A DNA stretch of 9,123 nucleotides. Source: Lachnospiraceae bacterium. GTDB taxonomy: Bacteria > Bacillota > Clostridia > Lachnospirales > Lachnospiraceae. This document shows positions 7,726 to 9,123 of the stretch, in pieces; the first letter of the stretch is position 1; each line of letters starts with the position of its first letter. A program made the position numbers and the translations under genes. The notes beneath the pieces are model-generated. The model was not told where the DNA came from. It did no database searches and saw only the letters and a program-made list of their open reading frames with translations. Where the stretch lies: contig JAKSRN010000064.1 in the NCBI GenBank assembly GCA_024403585.1, positions 1 through 9,123 of the forward strand, given 5' to 3'.

Positions 7726-7895
7726 CACCAGGGGATTAAGCTCAGAGAATCTGATATGCTTGCATAATCAGGTTCGAATGAGGTTAAGACCCGCAAAACA
7801 TGAGGATGGAGCGGTGCGTAAGCAGCGTGGGAATCCGAATGTTTTGAGTACGCCGGAAGCTGCGTAAGCAGAGAAGGCGGACGTAGGTGTTAGTA
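7720..7895 (+). ncRNA. Structured RNA element, copy 2, between hypE and the ACT-like gene
   Basis: This copy has the same fold as 5249-5424. P1 pairs 7720-7729 with 7886-7895 (nine Watson-Crick pairs and one G-T), enclosing hypE's last Cys codon and TAA. P2 is GGGGATTAAGCTC (7731-7743) with GAGGTTAAGACCC (7780-7792), identical to copy 1. P3 is AAAACAT/ATGTTTT (7795-7801/7839-7845) and P4 is GTACGCC/GGCGGAC (7848-7854/7876-7882) with CTGC-GTAA-GCAG at 7860-7871. Against copy 1 I count about nine substitutions and three one-base gaps over about 156 core positions, and none breaks a pair: C-G to T-G in the P2 cap, T-G to C-G in P4, GTGA to GTAA within the GNRA rule. In P1, four of nine comparable pairs differ on both sides and still pair. 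The right arm ends 7 nt before the AGGAG of the next gene. Confidence 0.75.
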
Positions 7896-7915
7896 TACGT
7901 AAATAGGAGAAAATA

Positions 7916-8203
7916 ATGGAAACAAGAGTTGCAGTATTATCCATAATTGTTGAGAACGGTATTTCTACCGAAGACATTAATACCCTTCTCAGTGAAGCAG
8001 GAAAATATATCGTCGGCAGAATGGGCATTCCCTACCGCGAGAAAAACATCAACATCATCTGCGTAGCCATCGACGCCCCGCAGGATGTGATCAGTTCTCT
8101 GGCAGGAAAGATCGGCCGTCTTAAAGGCGTAACCACCAAGACTGCCTATTCCAACGTCATTACAAAAGAAAAGGATTTTTTGGATAAGGGGGTGAGTGCA
8201 TGA
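7916..8203 (+). CDS. ACT-like small protein, TM1266 family (putative iron-only hydrogenase system regulator)
   Basis: The 95-residue product begins METRVAVLSIIVEN and contains R-M-G-I-P-Y-R-E-K-N-I-N-I-I-C-V, then S-S-L-A-G-K-I-G-R-L-K-G-V. This is the family pattern I recall for Thermotoga TM1266, a ferredoxin-like (ACT/NikR-C-type) fold usually encoded beside [FeFe]-hydrogenase maturation genes. No DNA-binding domain is visible, so 'regulator' is a family label, and a role in metabolite or metal sensing is inference. A charged tail of about 15 residues (K-E-K-D-F-L-D-K-G) extends past the core. ATG 7916 follows AGGAG (7903-7907) at 8 nt. The stop overlaps the next gene's start (ATGA, 8200-8203), so it is probably co-made with the NifH-like protein. 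hydE, hydF and hydG are not in the window, making this context unusual. Confidence 0.8.
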   Translation: METRVAVLSIIVENGISTEDINTLLSEAGKYIVGRMGIPYREKNINIICVAIDAPQDVISSLAGKIGRLKGVTTKTAYSNVITKEKDFLDKGVSA

Positions 8204-8964
8204 TCCGACTGGCATTCTACGGAAAGGGCGGAATCGGAAAATCCACCACCGTATCCAATCTTGCGGCTGCAATGACAGAGATGGGTCTGAAGGTTCTGCA
8301 GATCGGATGCGATCCGAAAGCGGATTCTACCATCAGCCACCATAAGGGTGAGAGAATGCAGACCATTCTGGATCTGGTACGAGAGAAAAAAGATGATTTC
8401 TCTCTGGAAGAGATGATTCTGACAGGAGAAGACGGTGTTCTCTGTGCCGAGGCAGGCGGTCCTCTGCCGGGACTTGGCTGTGCCGGACGAGGCATTATCA
8501 GCGCCCTGGAAAAAATGGAAGAAAAAGGCGCCTATGAGAACTATAAGCCGGACGTCGTTCTCTACGATGTTCTGGGTGATGTTGTCTGCGGCGGATTTAC
8601 CATGCCGATGCGTGCGGGATACGCGGACAAAGTTTATATTCTGACTTCGGGTGAAAATATGTCCATCTATGCTGCCGGCAATATTGCCATGGCAGTAGAT
8701 CGTTTTAAAGGACGTGGTTATGCCTCATTGGGCGGGTTCATTGTAAACAGCCGTAATACAAAGAATGAAAAAGACCGAACAGAGCAGCTGGCAGCAGATT
8801 TTGACAGCAGAATCGTCATCACTCTGCCCCACAGCGAGCTTGTTCCGGAATCGGAGGAAATGCACAAAACGGTTATGGAAGCATTTCCTGAAAGTGAGAT
8901 TGCTGACTGCTACAGACAGCTGGCAAAACTGATTCTGGCAGATAACCGGGCAGAGCAAGGATAA
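8200..8964 (+). CDS. NifH-like iron protein (nitrogenase reductase family), complete
   Basis: A 254-residue P-loop ATPase of the NifH/BchL/CfbC family, expected to form a homodimer with a bridging [4Fe-4S] cluster and feed electrons to a component-1 partner. Walker A is G-K-G-G-I-G-K-S-T (8-16), followed by G-C-D-P-K-A-D-S-T (36-44). Both cluster ligands are present: Cys94 in L-G-C-A-G-R-G-I and Cys130 in D-V-V-C-G-G-F. Arg97 sits where nitrogenase NifH carries the ADP-ribosylated arginine. The segment V-N-S-R-N-T replaces the common CNSRN. The C-terminal part lacks the NP-containing tail seen in the NifH fragment at 1-200, so the two are distinct paralogues. Slightly short compared with about 270-295 for true NifH, which favours a nitrogenase-like rather than N2-fixing role. 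ATG overlaps the upstream stop; a G-rich ribosome site is at 8188-8196. Confidence 0.92.
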   Translation: MIRLAFYGKGGIGKSTTVSNLAAAMTEMGLKVLQIGCDPKADSTISHHKGERMQTILDLVREKKDDFSLEEMILTGEDGVLCAEAGGPLPGLGCAGRGIISALEKMEEKGAYENYKPDVVLYDVLGDVVCGGFTMPMRAGYADKVYILTSGENMSIYAAGNIAMAVDRFKGRGYASLGGFIVNSRNTKNEKDRTEQLAADFDSRIVITLPHSELVPESEEMHKTVMEAFPESEIADCYRQLAKLILADNRAEQG

Positions 8965-8981
8965 GGGCAGGAGGAAACGTT

Positions 8982-9123
8982 ATGCAGAATATTGAAATCC
9001 CGATCAGGGATGCGAGTTTTCCGGCCCCTTATGAGCATGCTCTGGAGTTTAATCCACCGGTCCATGAGACCTGGAATATTGTACACATCGGAATGAATGT
9101 CCCAGAGTGTCAGCAGATCTATG
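8982..9123 (+). CDS. Nitrogenase component-1-like protein (NifD/NifK/NifE type), N-terminal part only
   Basis: ATG 8982 follows AGGAGG (8969-8974) at 7-nt spacing, 17 bp after the NifH-like stop. Forty-seven residues are visible before the window ends. The stretch E-F-N-P-P-V-H-E-T-W-N-I-V-H-I-G-M followed by V-P-E-C-Q-Q-I-Y resembles the opening of nitrogenase-like component-1 proteins that run on into a cysteine motif (VC-x-NCLRG-like), which would lie just past the edge. Position straight after a NifH-type reductase supports the call. Cluster ligands and length cannot be assessed. It looks like a single-domain partner rather than another copy of the protein at 203-2713, whose N-terminus is unlike it. 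Confidence 0.65.
   Translation, partial: MQNIEIPIRDASFPAPYEHALEFNPPVHETWNIVHIGMNVPECQQIY

Noticed and set aside
1..9123. CRISPR array, tRNA, rRNA, insertion sequence or phage attachment site
   Set aside because: No regularly spaced short repeats, cloverleaf, transposase or terminal inverted repeats were seen on either strand.

Overview
The window reads as part of one long, tightly packed, all-plus-strand gene cluster from a Gram-positive anaerobe. Strong GGAGG-type ribosome sites, ATGA stop/start overlaps, mid-range GC and the protein styles point to a Clostridia genome, most likely Lachnospiraceae. That placement is inference; no rRNA or other taxonomic marker is present.

Layout: (1) 1-200, the C-terminal end of a NifH-like iron protein; (2) 203-2713, an 836-residue protein that looks like two nitrogenase component-1 (NifD/NifK/NifE/NifN-type) domains joined in one chain; (3) 2795-5253, hypF, whose reading frame is broken near residue 117; (4) 5249-5424, a structured RNA element; (5) 5457-7725, hypC-hypD-hypE, overlapping by 4 bp at each junction; (6) 7720-7895, a second copy of the same RNA element; (7) 7916-8203, a small ACT-like protein of the TM1266 family ('iron-only hydrogenase system regulator'); (8) 8200-8964, a complete second NifH-like protein; (9) 8982 to the window end, the start of another nitrogenase component-1-type protein.

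HypC, D, E and F together make and deliver the Fe(CN)2CO unit of [NiFe]-hydrogenases. HypF and HypE make the cyanide ligands from carbamoyl phosphate, and HypC/HypD carry and assemble the iron centre. No [NiFe]-hydrogenase subunit and no nickel-insertion gene (hypA, hypB) is in the window. Instead the hyp genes lie between two NifH/component-1 modules and beside a regulator family otherwise known from [FeFe]-hydrogenase maturation loci. The most interesting reading is that Hyp-made Fe(CN)2CO, or a derivative, is used by or built on a nitrogenase-like protein. This is a hypothesis from gene order only.

The second notable item is the pair of about 175-nt RNA elements flanking hypCDE. By hand they fold the same way: a closing stem P1 plus three arms with tandem G-A pairs and GNRA loops. 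Substitutions between the copies spare the pairing, and the closing stem lies mostly outside the near-identical core yet changes on both sides together. In both copies the 5' arm of this stem contains the stop codon of the preceding gene (hypF or hypE). I do not recognise the family.
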